A DNA stretch of 64,000 nt from an uncultured Psychrosphaera sp. (GCF_947500655.1 NZ_CANMSK010000002.1:124001-188000); one strand, 5' to 3'. Counted from the first letter of the stretch, positions 38,279-50,880 are shown. Notes: generated from the sequence alone by a model not told the origin. Translations and numbers: made by a program.

Positions 38279-38626
38279 ATGAACAAAATCACAATTAATT
38301 TAAAGCCTATTTTAGTTATATTGTTAAGCTGTTTAGCGACATCTTGTGTTTTTTATCCTAAAACGTCAGATTCTCAAAGTTATTACGATGAATGTAAAAT
38401 GGTGACCAAAAAGCTTTCGTTAGAAGTACTAGGGGATGAGAATTTTTGTAGTCGTGATGGTTCTAGTGACAATTTACAATGTTTAGTTGGCGCTGGTATT
38501 GTTGCATCAGCATCTATCGTTATCTCTGGCAGTATTGTTGTGGTTGGTAACACACTCCATTGGTTGGAATATCAATCGGGATGTACGCCAAAAAATCGCA
38601 AAAAAAAGCATAAGGTACAGGTTTAG
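38279..38626 (+). CDS. Small hypothetical lipoprotein
   Basis: A 115-residue protein with signal sequence and lipobox LATSC. The mature part has four Cys (DECKM, NFCSR, LQCLV, SGCTP) and one hydrophobic segment (AGIVASASIVISGSIVVVGNTL) that could insert in a membrane. The tail KNRKKKHKVQV is basic. No family is recognised. It lies 51 bp after the LEA14-like gene. Confidence 0.65.
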   Translation: MNKITINLKPILVILLSCLATSCVFYPKTSDSQSYYDECKMVTKKLSLEVLGDENFCSRDGSSDNLQCLVGAGIVASASIVISGSIVVVGNTLHWLEYQSGCTPKNRKKKHKVQV

Positions 38627-41203
<2,577 letters not shown>

Positions 41204-41273
41204 CGCTTTAAACGTTATCGTGATTCTGAAATGGGTAAGGGGAATTAGTTCTCTTACACACTTCTAAAATAAC

Positions 41274-41309
41274 AAAGCCCCAATGCTAAAAAACATTGGG
41301 GCTTTTTTG
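41274..41309 (+). terminator. Rho-independent terminator of katG
   Basis: AAAGCCCCAATG and CATTGGGGCTTT form a 12-bp stem with loop CTAAAAAA, then TTTTTTG. It also faces the converging hldE gene ending at 41343 and could serve both. Confidence 0.92.
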
Positions 41310-41342
41310 TGTCTATTTATAGGATAGGAACCATATAAATAG

Positions 41343-42800
41343 TTATTTCTGCTGTATTTTTTCAATGATCTTAGTGGTTGAACATCCATCCACAAATTCA
41401 ATTACAGCAACTTGTCCACCTTGAGCTTGTACAAAGTCTGCACCTACTATGGTTTCTGGTGTGTAATCACCACCTTTCACTAAGATATCAGGATTCACTT
41501 TTTGAATAATATCAAACGGTGTATCGTCGTATTGATTGCCGTTTAACTCACCAAATGGAATTACCCAGTCAACGCTAGCTAAGCCAGATATAACGGTTGC
41601 TCTATCTTTTAAAGGATTAACCGGGCGGCTTGCTCCTTTTAAGCGAGTAATGGAATCGTCGTTATTCAATCCAACAACCAAACGGTCGCCTAACGCTTTT
41701 GCTTGTTCTAAATAGTGTACATGGCCTGCGTGTAAAATATCAAAACAGCCATTGGTAAATACAATTTTCTCACCACTTTGGCGAGCAAACTCAATATGTT
41801 TAAGTACATCATCAAATGGAGTTTGGTAATGTGCTTGTTTAGATGCAAACATGTTCTTGTTCACAACACTGTATAACTCTTCTGGTGAAACGGTAGCTGC
41901 GCCAAGTTTAGCAACAACAACTCCTGCGGCTAAATTGGCAATTTTAGCGGCATCAGCAAGTTCTAAACCTGCTGCCATCATCATAGCTAGTGTAGCAATC
42001 ACCGTGTCACCAGCACCTGTAACATCAGATACTTCAAGCACTTGCGCTGGCATATCTACTTTTTCAGTGCGTGTTATGGCTGACATGCCTTGTTCACTTC
42101 GAGTTAACAAAATAGATTCAATGTTGCAGTTAGTCATTACATCTTGTGCCGACTGCCATATTTCGTCTTCGCTATTAACTAGACCGCCAGCGGCAATAAA
42201 TTCATCTTTGTTTGGTGTTATAACATTTGCACCAGCGTAGTCAGATAAGTCTTTTGATTTAGGATCAATTAATACAGTTTTACCTGCGGATCTAGCTGTC
42301 GCGATCATCTCTTTAATGCAAGAAAGTGAGCCTTTGGCGTAATCAGAAAATAAGATGAAATCAAAGTTATTTAATTCTTGTTCAAATTTCTTTTGTAGAG
42401 ATTTTGCATGTTCAATAGCAAATTGCTCTTCAAAGTCTAAGCGTACAACTTGCTGTTGGCGGCTAATAACACGCAATTTGGTAATGGTTGGCTGTTCAGT
42501 TTGGCGAATTAATGCTGAGTTAATGTTTTCGTCTTTTAACAACTGCTCTAAACGATCACCGTTTTCGTCATCACCAATAATACCTAGTAAAGTAACTTGC
42601 CCATCTAAACGAGCAATGTTTAAGGCTACGTTTGCCGCGCCACCAACTTTGTCGTCTAGGCCGCTAATTTTAACAACAGGAACTGGGGCTTCTGGAGAAA
42701 TGCGTTTAGAGTCGCCGGTCCAATATCGGTCCAACATTACGTCGCCAACAACTAAAATTTTTACATCACAAAGGTGGTTAAAGATAGACAAGTCAAACAT
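41343..42800 (-). CDS. hldE: Bifunctional heptose 7-phosphate kinase / heptose 1-phosphate adenylyltransferase
   Basis: Two ADP-heptose pathway steps in one protein. The N-terminal ribokinase domain starts [20 protein letters not shown] and has the anion-hole motif [11 protein letters not shown]. The C-terminal nucleotidyltransferase domain starts [20 protein letters not shown] (HxGH motif) and has the late [10 protein letters not shown] block. The ATG at 42800 gives 485 residues and aligns with E. coli HldE; four residues more are possible from 42812. It is the last gene of a minus-strand set tetR-gmhA-RIO kinase-hldE. Confidence 0.96.
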   Translation of the reverse strand: MFDLSIFNHLCDVKILVVGDVMLDRYWTGDSKRISPEAPVPVVKISGLDDKVGGAANVALNIARLDGQVTLLGIIGDDENGDRLEQLLKDENINSALIRQTEQPTITKLRVISRQQQVVRLDFEEQFAIEHAKSLQKKFEQELNNFDFILFSDYAKGSLSCIKEMIATARSAGKTVLIDPKSKDLSDYAGANVITPNKDEFIAAGGLVNSEDEIWQSAQDVMTNCNIESILLTRSEQGMSAITRTEKVDMPAQVLEVSDVTGAGDTVIATLAMMMAAGLELADAAKIANLAAGVVVAKLGAATVSPEELYSVVNKNMFASKQAHYQTPFDDVLKHIEFARQSGEKIVFTNGCFDILHAGHVHYLEQAKALGDRLVVGLNNDDSITRLKGASRPVNPLKDRATVISGLASVDWVIPFGELNGNQYDDTPFDIIQKVNPDILVKGGDYTPETIVGADFVQAQGGQVAVIEFVDGCSTTKIIEKIQQK

Positions 42801-42855
42801 AAGAAAATTCACTAAAAGCTAGATGGGGTAAGCATACATTATTTATTAATTGTGG

Positions 42856-42904
42856 AACACCTTGAGTACAAGCTAGGCTTGCATTTTTTGTTATTCAAGG
42901 TGTT
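42856..42904. other. Nested inverted repeats between the RIO kinase gene and hldE
   Basis: Outer arms AACACCTTGA (42856-42865) and TCAAGGTGTT (42895-42904) are perfect complements. They enclose an inner perfect hairpin CAAGC-TAG-GCTTG and a T6 run. In the minus-strand transcript this lies 12 bp after the RIO kinase stop and about 55 bp before hldE. It may be an attenuating or processing structure. Confidence 0.5.
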
Positions 42905-42916
42905 TGTGTATGCGGT

Positions 42917-43777
42917 TTATTCTTCTGGAGCATCGGCTGAAGAAATACGATCTAAACGTTCTTGTTCTTCTTCAAACGCTGCAGATATTTCTTGTAAAAC
43001 AGAGTCAACATCAGCTTCGCCAGAGGTATCAATAAATTCACCAGTCAATGGTGTATCTGGTAATAGTTCGCCGACTTCATATAATGCCCACATTTCTAGG
43101 GCAAAACGTGTTTCGCTGAGGCTTGGTTCGTATTGAGCATAATAATTAGTGACGTTCTGTACATCACGAATTAACATTTTCTTCGCATTATTATTGGCCG
43201 CAGCATCTACCGCTTGTGGTAAATCTATGATCACAGGACCATGTTTATCCACCAAAATATTGAATTCTGATAAATCGCCATGAACAATACCGGCACATAA
43301 CATACGTTTTACATGCACCATTAATTCGGTGTGTTGTTTAACGGCTTCTTCAGCAGACATGGTTATGTCGTTTAAACGTGGAGCAACATCACCGTCAGCA
43401 TCAACAACTAGTTCCATTAACAATACGCCGTCGTAACAACCATAAGGTTTTGGCACTCGAACACCAGCATCTGCAAGTTTGAATAAAGCGTCAACTTCCG
43501 CATTGTGCCAAGATTCTTCTTGTTGGCTACGGCCAAATTTAGAACCTTTTTCCATAGCGCGTGAGCGGCGACTATTTCTGCCTTTACGCCCTTCTTGGTA
43601 TTGAGCTGCTTTTTTGAAACTGCGTTTGTTGGCTTCTTTGTAGACTTTGGCGCATTGAATATGATCACCAGTGCTTACCATGTAAACAGTGGCTTCTTTT
43701 CCACTCATTAATTGACTGATAACTTCATCAACCAAACCATCTTCCACTAAAGGTTGTAAACGTTGAGGGATCTTCAT
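42917..43777 (-). CDS. RIO-family serine protein kinase
   Basis: A 286-residue RIO1-like atypical kinase. ATP-site MSGKEATVYMVSTGDHIQCAKVY (flexible loop plus catalytic Lys), catalytic loop GIVHGDLSEFNILVD, and the metal-binding VIIDLPQAVDAAA replacing DFG. The insert RSFKKAAQYQEGRKGRNSRRS is typical of bacterial RIO1 homologues. The acidic C-terminal tail (EEEQERLDRISSADAPEE) is outside the kinase fold. It lies between gmhA and hldE, two ADP-heptose genes, which may point to a link with LPS synthesis, but this is inference. Confidence 0.88.
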   Translation of the reverse strand: MKIPQRLQPLVEDGLVDEVISQLMSGKEATVYMVSTGDHIQCAKVYKEANKRSFKKAAQYQEGRKGRNSRRSRAMEKGSKFGRSQQEESWHNAEVDALFKLADAGVRVPKPYGCYDGVLLMELVVDADGDVAPRLNDITMSAEEAVKQHTELMVHVKRMLCAGIVHGDLSEFNILVDKHGPVIIDLPQAVDAAANNNAKKMLIRDVQNVTNYYAQYEPSLSETRFALEMWALYEVGELLPDTPLTGEFIDTSGEADVDSVLQEISAAFEEEQERLDRISSADAPEE

Positions 43778-43815
43778 AATACGAGACCTAATGTAACACT
43801 AAAAATTGATTTCAA

Positions 43816-44391
43816 TTATTGCGTAACCAATTCGTCGATTGCTTCACATAACCAGTGGCCAATAAACATATGAGCTTCTTGGATACGAGCCGTAATATTG
43901 TTTTCTATAATAATAGGTAGTTTCGCTATGTCTTTTACTTTTCCGCCGTCACGGCCAGTAAATGCAACTGTATATGCACCAATTTCATTAGCGGCTTCAA
44001 GTGCTAAATTGATGTTGGCACTGGTGCCAGATGTGGTTAAACCAATAACAACATCTTGTGGTTTTACTAATGCTTCAACTTGACGAGCAAATACAGTATC
44101 AAAGTGATAGTCATTGGCGTGAGCTGTAAGAATTGAGGTATCTGTGGTTAATGCCATAGACGCAAGAGCACGACGCTCTTTTTTGAAGCGAACCACAAAC
44201 TCCGCGGCTAAATGTTGGCTGTCGGCAGCACTGCCGCCATTACCAAAAAATACGATTTTTCCGCCTTTTTCTAATGCATCAAAACATTGAGTTGCCAAGG
44301 TTTCAGCAACTGGAAGATATTTTTCCATCGAATTAAACAAGTCTAAATGCTGTTTAAGGTTGTCTGCGTAGCATTTTTTTAAATCAAACAT
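43816..44391 (-). CDS. gmhA: Sedoheptulose 7-phosphate isomerase (phosphoheptose isomerase)
   Basis: First step of ADP-heptose synthesis for LPS core. The 191-residue SIS-domain protein shows IVFFGNGGSAADSQHLAAEFV and GLTTSGTSANINLALEAA, with the C-terminal His in FIGHWLCEAIDELV that belongs to the zinc site. It follows the tetR gene by 8 bp and is followed by the RIO kinase gene at 38 bp. Confidence 0.94.
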   Translation of the reverse strand: MFDLKKCYADNLKQHLDLFNSMEKYLPVAETLATQCFDALEKGGKIVFFGNGGSAADSQHLAAEFVVRFKKERRALASMALTTDTSILTAHANDYHFDTVFARQVEALVKPQDVVIGLTTSGTSANINLALEAANEIGAYTVAFTGRDGGKVKDIAKLPIIIENNITARIQEAHMFIGHWLCEAIDELVTQ

Positions 44392-44399
44392 GGGCGTTC

Positions 44400-45059
44400 C
44401 TATTCTTCAACTGTTTTGCCTGCAGCAAGTGCTCGATATCGAGTTGAAATGTCATTGATAGTGTCTTTATATTCTGAGGTTATATACGGTTTAAACAGTA
44501 ATATAACTTTAAGTAGACCATTGTAAATTAATTCGTCGGTGACATCAGCGTTTTCTGAACTTGTTTTACAATAACTGATCCAAAAAGTAACTTGCTGCTT
44601 AATTATATTAGCTAAATCGTCAATGTCGTTGGTATCCATATCGATAACATTAGCAACTTGTAAGCTAACAATAAGATGATGGATTTTTTCCATCATTTTA
44701 TTATGAATTATGCCAAATTGAGCTCTTAATTCTGGGTCACGAGCCATAATAACAGGTAGGTTATCGTATAAAAAATTGAAGTGATATAACGCACTAAATA
44801 CCGCATCAAGATAGTTAGTTAATATTTTAACCGCATCTTGGCTTGGTTTTACTGGTTCAAAAGAAACAGCCATATGATCAGCATATTTATTAAAGATATG
44901 ACGGATGATCTCTTCTTTATTACTAAAGTGGTAATACAGATTTCCTGGGCTGATATTTAAGTGTGAGGCAATGTGATTTGTGGTGACATTACGTTCGCCT
45001 TGGCTATTAAATAGCTCAATGCTCGCTTCGATTATTCGGTCTTTAGTTTTCATTTTCAA
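44400..45059 (-). CDS. TetR/AcrR-family transcriptional regulator
   Basis: A 219-residue regulator with the N-terminal helix-turn-helix RNVTTNHIASHLNISPGNLYYHFSNKEEII and a variable helical ligand domain. It is the first gene of a tight cluster with gmhA (8-bp gap), so it is likely co-transcribed with the heptose genes. Its own target is unknown. A palindrome at 45397-45411 in the divergent gap to coaD is one candidate site. Confidence 0.88.
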   Translation of the reverse strand: MKMKTKDRIIEASIELFNSQGERNVTTNHIASHLNISPGNLYYHFSNKEEIIRHIFNKYADHMAVSFEPVKPSQDAVKILTNYLDAVFSALYHFNFLYDNLPVIMARDPELRAQFGIIHNKMMEKIHHLIVSLQVANVIDMDTNDIDDLANIIKQQVTFWISYCKTSSENADVTDELIYNGLLKVILLFKPYITSEYKDTINDISTRYRALAAGKTVEE

Positions 45060-45487
45060 ACTCTGTTACTCGTACAGGCCACACTTGATCATCAAGTTCC
45101 ATTTAGTGATACGACATTTTATAATACTGAACAGTCACTAAACCGCTTATTTTTTGCTATCACAGCATTGTGTATGTTTAGTGAATTTAGATCAATAGCT
45201 CTATAAATATTCTTTGGAGCTAAATAATATTTTATTGTATTTATTATTTAACATTGAGTGAATTATTAATATAAATCAGGTGTTTACCGTACTCCTAATA
45301 ATAGATTTTGTATAACTCTGCCGGTTATGCACCTTTGAATTAGAGTACACACATAACTAGTTAAACTATGGTTTACCTCTCAATATATAATTCCACATCA
45401 CAAAATGTGATTAGTCATGTTATTGTCCTAATCTATATTTAAGTTACAAACAATATCAATTTAATAAGATAAAGAAGAGCAAATGAA
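45060..45487. other. Divergent intergenic region tetR / coaD
   Basis: No gene is supported in 428 bp. It is very AT-rich and should hold promoters for tetR-gmhA and coaD. A palindrome ATCACAAAATGTGAT lies at 45397-45411, which may be a regulator site. Confidence 0.5.
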
Positions 45488-45973
45488 ATGGTAAAAGCAA
45501 TTTATCCGGGTACTTTTGATCCAATCACTAATGGCCATATAGATTTAGTAAAACGCTCGGCTAAAATGTTCAATCATGTTGTAGTGGCAATCGCCACTAG
45601 TTCACGAAAAAAACCTATGTTTACTCTTGAGCAACGAGTTGAAATGGCTAAGGCCTCATTAATCGATGTACCAAATGTGACAGTGGAAGGGTTTACAGGT
45701 TTACTTGCTGATTATGCAAAACAAAAAGACGCTAAAGTGTTAATCCGTGGCGTGCGTGCGGTTGCCGATTTTGAATACGAGTACCAACTTGCTAGCGTAA
45801 ACCGCACATTATATTCAGAATTAGAAAGCGTGTTGTTAACACCAAATCATGAGAATGCCCATATATCTTCCACCATAGTAAGAGATGTTGCTGCCCATCA
45901 TGGTGATGTATCTTCGTTTGTTCCTCCATTGGTTGCAAAGGCGTTAGAACAAAAGTTTAACGTTAGTAAATAG
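45488..45973 (+). CDS. coaD: Pantetheine-phosphate adenylyltransferase
   Basis: Makes dephospho-CoA from 4'-phosphopantetheine and ATP. The 161-residue protein has the nucleotidyltransferase signature YPGTFDPITNGHIDLVKR with the TxGH-type motif, the central RGVRAVADFEYEYQLA and the C-terminal ISSTIVRD. Length is typical. Proximity to LPS core genes, including waaA in the same window, is the usual context in gammaproteobacteria. Confidence 0.96.
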   Translation: MVKAIYPGTFDPITNGHIDLVKRSAKMFNHVVVAIATSSRKKPMFTLEQRVEMAKASLIDVPNVTVEGFTGLLADYAKQKDAKVLIRGVRAVADFEYEYQLASVNRTLYSELESVLLTPNHENAHISSTIVRDVAAHHGDVSSFVPPLVAKALEQKFNVSK

Positions 45974-46014
45974 AATTGATTAGCCAATAGGCCTGTAAAA
46001 TAAGGTTGTGAAAA

Positions 46015-47250
46015 ATGAGCAAAACAAAATTTACCACTACGGTTGTGCACGCAGACCGTAAACTTAATCCAGACAGTGGTGCAGTGCATTATCCAGTTGT
46101 TAATTCAGTATTATTTGGTTATGACAATCCACAAGATTTAGTGGATATATTTCAGGGCAAACTAGCTGGCCATGCTTACGCTAGACAATCAACGCCAACT
46201 ACAGACGCATTACAGTCAATGATCAATGGTATGGAAGATGGTGTCGGAAGTTTAGTATTCGCCTCAGGCATGGCGGCAATTACAACGACCTTCTTGACCT
46301 TGTTAAACGCAGGCGATCATATTGTTGCTAGTCAATTTCTATTTGGAAACACACCAAGTGTATTTGGCACATTAAAACGTTTTGGCGTGGAAGTGACGCA
46401 AGTCGATGTCACTGATATTGAACAAGTAAAACGAGCTATTCAGGCAAATACAAAAATGGTATTTACAGAAACCATTGCCAATCCAGTTACCCAAGTTGCT
46501 GATTTACAAGGTATTGGTCATTTATGTAAACAGCATAATTTGGTTTATATTGTTGATAATACAATGACTCCTAGTTATTTATTTAAAGCGAAAAATGTAG
46601 GCGCGAGTTTAATTACAACCTCATTAACAAAGTATGTAGGCGGTCATGGCACGGTAACTGCTGGTGCTGTAATAGATACTGGTAATTACGACTGGACTCA
46701 ATACGCTAATATTTTAGATAGTTTTAAAACCTTACCATCGCAAGCCCAAGCGTTAACGCAAATTAAGAAAAAAGGGTTACGGGATTTAGGTGGTTGCTTG
46801 TCATCTGACTCGGCACAAATGATTGCCGTTGGCGCGGAAACCATGGCATTAAGAATCGACCGTGCCTGTGCTAATGCACAAGCGTTAGCCGAATTTTTAG
46901 AGTCGCATGACAAAATTGCAAAAGTATATTACCCGGGATTAAAAAATCATCCCCAGCACCAACAAGCTAAAACATACTTTAAGCAATTTGGTGCAATTGT
47001 TAGCTTTGACCCGGTTGAAAATATAGATCCCGTTGCCTTGTTAACTGAATTAAATGTAGTGATCACGGCGACTCATTTAGGTGATAACCGCACATTAGCT
47101 TTACCAGTTGCTCAAACTATTTATTTTGAAATGGGATTGGAAAACAGACAAAAAGCGGGAATTAATGAAAACATGATCCGTATGTCCGTAGGCATTGAAG
47201 ATATAGATGATCTTACAGCTGATTTCACACAAGCATTAGCAAACGTTTAA
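46015..47250 (+). CDS. Cys/Met metabolism PLP-dependent enzyme (cystathionine gamma-synthase family)
   Basis: A 411-residue fold-type I PLP enzyme of the MetB/MetC/MGL/MetZ superfamily. It shows the substrate-loop tyrosine in AGHAYARQSTPTTDAL, VFASGMAAITT, the cofactor aspartate in VDNTMTP and the PLP lysine in SLTKYVGGHG. The C-terminal ITATHLGDNRTLALP (in place of SLGGVESL) and RMSVGIED are typical. Specific reaction (gamma-synthase, gamma-lyase or sulfhydrylase) cannot be chosen from sequence alone. Confidence 0.85.
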   Translation: MSKTKFTTTVVHADRKLNPDSGAVHYPVVNSVLFGYDNPQDLVDIFQGKLAGHAYARQSTPTTDALQSMINGMEDGVGSLVFASGMAAITTTFLTLLNAGDHIVASQFLFGNTPSVFGTLKRFGVEVTQVDVTDIEQVKRAIQANTKMVFTETIANPVTQVADLQGIGHLCKQHNLVYIVDNTMTPSYLFKAKNVGASLITTSLTKYVGGHGTVTAGAVIDTGNYDWTQYANILDSFKTLPSQAQALTQIKKKGLRDLGGCLSSDSAQMIAVGAETMALRIDRACANAQALAEFLESHDKIAKVYYPGLKNHPQHQQAKTYFKQFGAIVSFDPVENIDPVALLTELNVVITATHLGDNRTLALPVAQTIYFEMGLENRQKAGINENMIRMSVGIEDIDDLTADFTQALANV

Positions 47251-47277
47251 ACAACTAGAAGAAGGATACTTAATATT

Positions 47278-48192
47278 ATGCGTATAGTTATGAAGGACTT
47301 TATGAAAAAAATTTCACATACCTTGTCTTTACTTATATTACTGACTTTAACAATAAACCAAGCTCACGCTGATTTATTGTGGAGTAATAAGAAATCAGGT
47401 GGTGATGATTTCCTATTAGGCACAATTCATTTAGGGGATGAGCGTTTATCTACCCTGCCAGACTCCATTAAAGCAGCAATAGACAGTGTTGACGTTGTGG
47501 TTATTGAAACTGATGTATCGTTAGTGAGTACGGAAGAACAACAAAAGCTACTATTACAAGCAGCAAGCTTGCCGCCGGGTCAAAGATTAAGTCATGTGCT
47601 ATCACCTGCTGTATATGACAAAGCTAAGCAGTATTTAACCGCTAACGGCTCGAGTATCGAAAACCTAGCAAGCTTTAAACCTTGGCTAGTTGGGTTAGCT
47701 ATGGTGCAAATGGCTTATGCAAAATTAGAGTTAAAAGAAGAATATGGCATTGATAAACAAGTGCAAGAGTATGCTCTAAAGCAAGGTAAGAAAGTGATTG
47801 GATTAGAGACCTATGCTGAGCAAATGGGATTTTTTAATGCAATAACGGATAAATATCCAGAGTTCACGGGTGACGACTTAATTTTAGACACGTTAACAGA
47901 AATTGAACAATACTCTGACTTACCAAAAGAAATGATCACAGCTTGGATAAACTCAGACTTACAAGCTTTTGAAAATATGTACCAAGGAACTCTAGGCACA
48001 AGTAAATTTGATGAAGCCGCTGAGCAAGTGTTAATCGTAGAGCGTAACCATAAATGGTTAACGCCGTTAGAGTCTATGTTTGCGAAACAAAAAGTGTTCT
48101 TAGCGGTTGGCGCGTTACACTTCGCAGGTGAAGACGGATTACCTAGTTTAATGCCAGACAAGTTTGAGTTGATAAAAGCAAAAACTAAATAA
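47278..48192 (+). CDS. TraB/GumN-family protein, secreted
   Basis: A 304-residue protein with an N-terminal signal sequence (LSLLILLTLTINQAHA). It is followed by the TraB/GumN domain: LLGTIHLGDERLSTLP, GxE-type VVIETDVSL, VIGLETYAEQMGFFN and VAVGALHFAGEDGLPSLM near the end, all typical metal-dependent protease-like (Tiki/TraB) motifs. It is probably periplasmic. Translation may start at 47278 or at internal ATGs (47290, 47302). Role unknown. Confidence 0.85.
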   Translation: MRIVMKDFMKKISHTLSLLILLTLTINQAHADLLWSNKKSGGDDFLLGTIHLGDERLSTLPDSIKAAIDSVDVVVIETDVSLVSTEEQQKLLLQAASLPPGQRLSHVLSPAVYDKAKQYLTANGSSIENLASFKPWLVGLAMVQMAYAKLELKEEYGIDKQVQEYALKQGKKVIGLETYAEQMGFFNAITDKYPEFTGDDLILDTLTEIEQYSDLPKEMITAWINSDLQAFENMYQGTLGTSKFDEAAEQVLIVERNHKWLTPLESMFAKQKVFLAVGALHFAGEDGLPSLMPDKFELIKAKTK

Positions 48193-48224
48193 ACCGTTAG
48201 CTAATTTTAGTAGCGGATAAAACG

Positions 48225-49100
48225 CTATTGAGAAGACAAGATAAAGGCAGAGACAATTGGATCTGCTTTTTTGTTATTTAAGCAACAAACACCAATATTA
48301 AAAGGTTCAGGGCTGATGTTTGGCTTTAATTCTAGGATCTTATTTTTAACCGGACTTGCGTTTATCACTAACTGTGGCGCAATTGTTATTCCGCAGCCCA
48401 AAGCCGCCATACTAACCAAGGCTTCATGACCCGCAACACTGGCATAAATATGCGGTTTGATGGACATGGCTTTTAACCACTTTTCAAACTTATGTCTAAT
48501 TGGCCCCGACTCAGGCATTACAATTGGCAATTCATTCCAGTTTATATCTGGTTTTTGACATAACAAAGCAAGTTCGCTGTTGTCGTCTGGACCAATTATT
48601 TTTAGTGATATTTCAGCCAAGGATTGGAAGTAGTATTTACTAGAGTGTCCTTCTCTTAATGAGGCAATAGAAATATCTACTTCATTATTATCTAACAAAG
48701 ATAGGGCTCTTGATGCGTCACCTGTGATGATCTTTAAATCAACCGATGGATGTAAAGCTGAAAAATTTTCAATAAGAGGCGGTAAAAATTCATAAGCCGC
48801 GGTTACAGTGCAGAATATTCTAAGGCTACCGTTAAGCTGTTCACTCTTTTGTTTTAGGTTTTGCTGCAATGCATGCCATTCAGTGATTGTTGAGGCTGCA
48901 AACTCACGTGTTTTAAGGCCAGCTTGAGTTAACTCTACTTTACGATTGTCACGTAAAAACAAAGGCTCGCCAATTTCAACTTCTAAACGCTGAATAAGTC
49001 GGCTTAAAGTTGACGGACTTAAATACATAGCTTCTGCGGTGGTCGCAAAATGTTTGCTTTGGCATAAATGTAAAAACGCTTTGAGTTCTTTTAAGTCCAT
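48225..49100 (-). CDS. ilvY: LysR-family activator of ilvC
   Basis: A LysR-type regulator with N-terminal helix-turn-helix MDLKELKAFLHLCQSKHFAT and AEAMYLSPSTLSRLIQRLE, then the effector domain. The start at 49100 matches the E. coli IlvY N-terminus; an upstream extension to 49124 is unlikely. It aligns with IlvY through VTAAYEFLPPLIENF and YASVAGHEALVSMAALGCG. It is divergent from ilvC, and IlvY activates ilvC in response to acetolactate in E. coli. Confidence 0.92.
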   Translation of the reverse strand: MDLKELKAFLHLCQSKHFATTAEAMYLSPSTLSRLIQRLEVEIGEPLFLRDNRKVELTQAGLKTREFAASTITEWHALQQNLKQKSEQLNGSLRIFCTVTAAYEFLPPLIENFSALHPSVDLKIITGDASRALSLLDNNEVDISIASLREGHSSKYYFQSLAEISLKIIGPDDNSELALLCQKPDINWNELPIVMPESGPIRHKFEKWLKAMSIKPHIYASVAGHEALVSMAALGCGITIAPQLVINASPVKNKILELKPNISPEPFNIGVCCLNNKKADPIVSAFILSSQ

Positions 49101-49130
49101 AACGATGGGTGTCCTAGCTGGCATATTTCA

Positions 49131-49175
49131 ATAATTGCAATACAAGGTTGAGTATATATCAATTTACGCAATTAT
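49131..49175. promoter_or_regulatory. IlvY operator / ilvC promoter region
   Basis: ATAATTGC (49131-49138) and GCAATTAT (49168-49175) are perfect inverted half-sites 29 bp apart between ilvY and ilvC. TTGCAA-type sites are the known IlvY boxes upstream of ilvC. The assignment rests on position and symmetry. Confidence 0.6.
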
Positions 49176-49241
49176 AGATAACACATATAGTCCAATCAAC
49201 AGAAAAACTCTTGCGAAACCCGCAAATATTAAGGAAGCATC

Positions 49242-50723
49242 ATGGCTAATTATTTCAATACTTTACCTTTACGTGAGCAACTAGCTCAATTAGGCGTTTG
49301 TCGTTTTATGGAACGCGAAGAATTTGACGCAGGATGTGACGTCCTAAAAGGGAAAAAGATTGTCATTGTTGGTTGTGGCGCTCAAGGTTTAAACCAAGGT
49401 TTAAACATGCGCGACTCTGGTTTAGACGTATCTTATGCATTACGCCAAGCCGCTATTGATGAAAAACGTGACTCATTTGTACGCGCTTCAGAAAATGGTT
49501 TTGTTGTTGGTACTTACGAGCAATTAATTCCATCAGCCGATTTAGTTTATAACTTAACGCCAGATAAACAGCATTCAGCTGTTGTTGATGCGGTTATGCC
49601 GTTAATGCAAAAAGGTTCTACTTTAGGTTACTCACACGGTTTTAATATCGTTGAAGAAGGCAAACAAATACGTGCAGACATCACAGTTGTTATGTGTGCG
49701 CCAAAATGCCCAGGTACTGAAGTACGTGAAGAATATAAACGTGGATTTGGTGTTCCAACACTAATCGCGGTACATGAAGCAAACGACCCAGAAGATAAAG
49801 GTTGGGATATCGCTAAAGCACTTGCCTCTGCAACAGGTGGTGATAGAGCGGGTGTTCTTGAGTCTTCATTTGTAGCGGAAGTTAAGTCTGACCTTATGGG
49901 TGAGCAAACAATTTTATGTGGTATGCAACAAGCTGCGGCTGTTGTTGCCTATGAGAAAATGGTTGCTGAAGGTATTGATGCCGGTTACGCAGCTAACTTA
50001 ATCCAATATGGTTTAGAAGTTATCACTGAAGCGATGAAAGTTGGTGGTGTAAGCCACATGTTAGATCGCTTATCTAACCAAGCTAAATTACAAGCATTTG
50101 GCTTGTCTGAAGAGCTTAAAGAATTAATGCGCCCATTATTTGAAAAACATCAAGATGACATCATCAGCGGTGAGTTTTCTAGAACTATGATGGCGGATTG
50201 GGACAACAATGACGCTAACTTATTAAAGTGGCGTGAAGAAACTGGCCAGACTGCATTTGAGCAATCGCCTCAAGTTCCTAATACAATCACAGAACAAGAG
50301 TTCTTCGATAAAGGTATCTTCTTAGTTGCTTGTATCAGAGCAGGTGTTGAATTGGCGTTTGAAGTTATGGTTGAGTCTGGCATTTTACCAGAGTCGGCAT
50401 ATTACGAGTCGTTACACGAAACTCCGTTAATCTCTAATACTATTGCTCGTAAACGTTTATACGAAATGAACGTAGTTATCTCTGACACAGCTGAGTACGG
50501 AAACTACTTATTTGCTAACGCAGCTATTCCACTTTTACGCGAAAAAGTAATGCCAAGCATCACTACTGAGCTAATGGGTAAAGGCATCGCTGTTGAAGAC
50601 AATGCAGTTGATAATAAATTATTAGTTGAAGTTAATGATGCACTACGTAACCACCCAGTTGAATGGACTGGTCAAGAATTACGTGGCTACATGACTGACA
50701 TGAAAAAGATCCAAACAGTTTAA
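49242..50723 (+). CDS. ilvC: Ketol-acid reductoisomerase (class II, long form)
   Basis: Second step of valine/isoleucine synthesis, NADPH-dependent. The 493-residue length marks the class II enzyme with duplicated knotted C-terminal domains. It has [21 protein letters not shown] for cofactor binding, [19 protein letters not shown] for the active site, and metal-binding acidic residues in [17 protein letters not shown]. Ribosome site AAGGAAGC precedes the ATG. Divergent from ilvY and separated from ilvG by a promoter and attenuator. Confidence 0.97.
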   Translation: MANYFNTLPLREQLAQLGVCRFMEREEFDAGCDVLKGKKIVIVGCGAQGLNQGLNMRDSGLDVSYALRQAAIDEKRDSFVRASENGFVVGTYEQLIPSADLVYNLTPDKQHSAVVDAVMPLMQKGSTLGYSHGFNIVEEGKQIRADITVVMCAPKCPGTEVREEYKRGFGVPTLIAVHEANDPEDKGWDIAKALASATGGDRAGVLESSFVAEVKSDLMGEQTILCGMQQAAAVVAYEKMVAEGIDAGYAANLIQYGLEVITEAMKVGGVSHMLDRLSNQAKLQAFGLSEELKELMRPLFEKHQDDIISGEFSRTMMADWDNNDANLLKWREETGQTAFEQSPQVPNTITEQEFFDKGIFLVACIRAGVELAFEVMVESGILPESAYYESLHETPLISNTIARKRLYEMNVVISDTAEYGNYLFANAAIPLLREKVMPSITTELMGKGIAVEDNAVDNKLLVEVNDALRNHPVEWTGQELRGYMTDMKKIQTV

Positions 50724-50779
50724 TAACTGAAAAGACTTTTGTTATAACTAAATGGACTAAGTGTTATTTAGCTTATTGA

Positions 50780-50808
50780 TTGACATAAAATCGCTCAACA
50801 AGTATTAA
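50780..50808 (+). promoter_or_regulatory. Sigma-70-type promoter of the ilv leader
   Basis: TTGACA (50780-50785), a 17-bp spacer, then TATTAA (50803-50808). The start of transcription would fall about 70 nt before the leader peptide. No other gene lies between it and ilvG, so it should drive the ilvGMDA operon. Confidence 0.65.
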
Positions 50809-50880
50809 TACATAACACTTTCTTCATTGTTCAATTTTAATGAATGACGAAGTAACAACAAATTATTAAATAATGGCATT

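Noticed and set aside
42355..42822. A 155-codon plus-strand frame opposite hldE
   Set aside because: Cys/Ser-rich shadow of the hldE ribokinase domain, with no recognisable motif and no ribosome site.
45397..45411. ATCACAAAATGTGAT as a CRP site
   Set aside because: CRP sites read TGTGA-N6-TCACA; here the half-sites are reversed in order (TCAC then GTGA), so only a generic palindrome was recorded.
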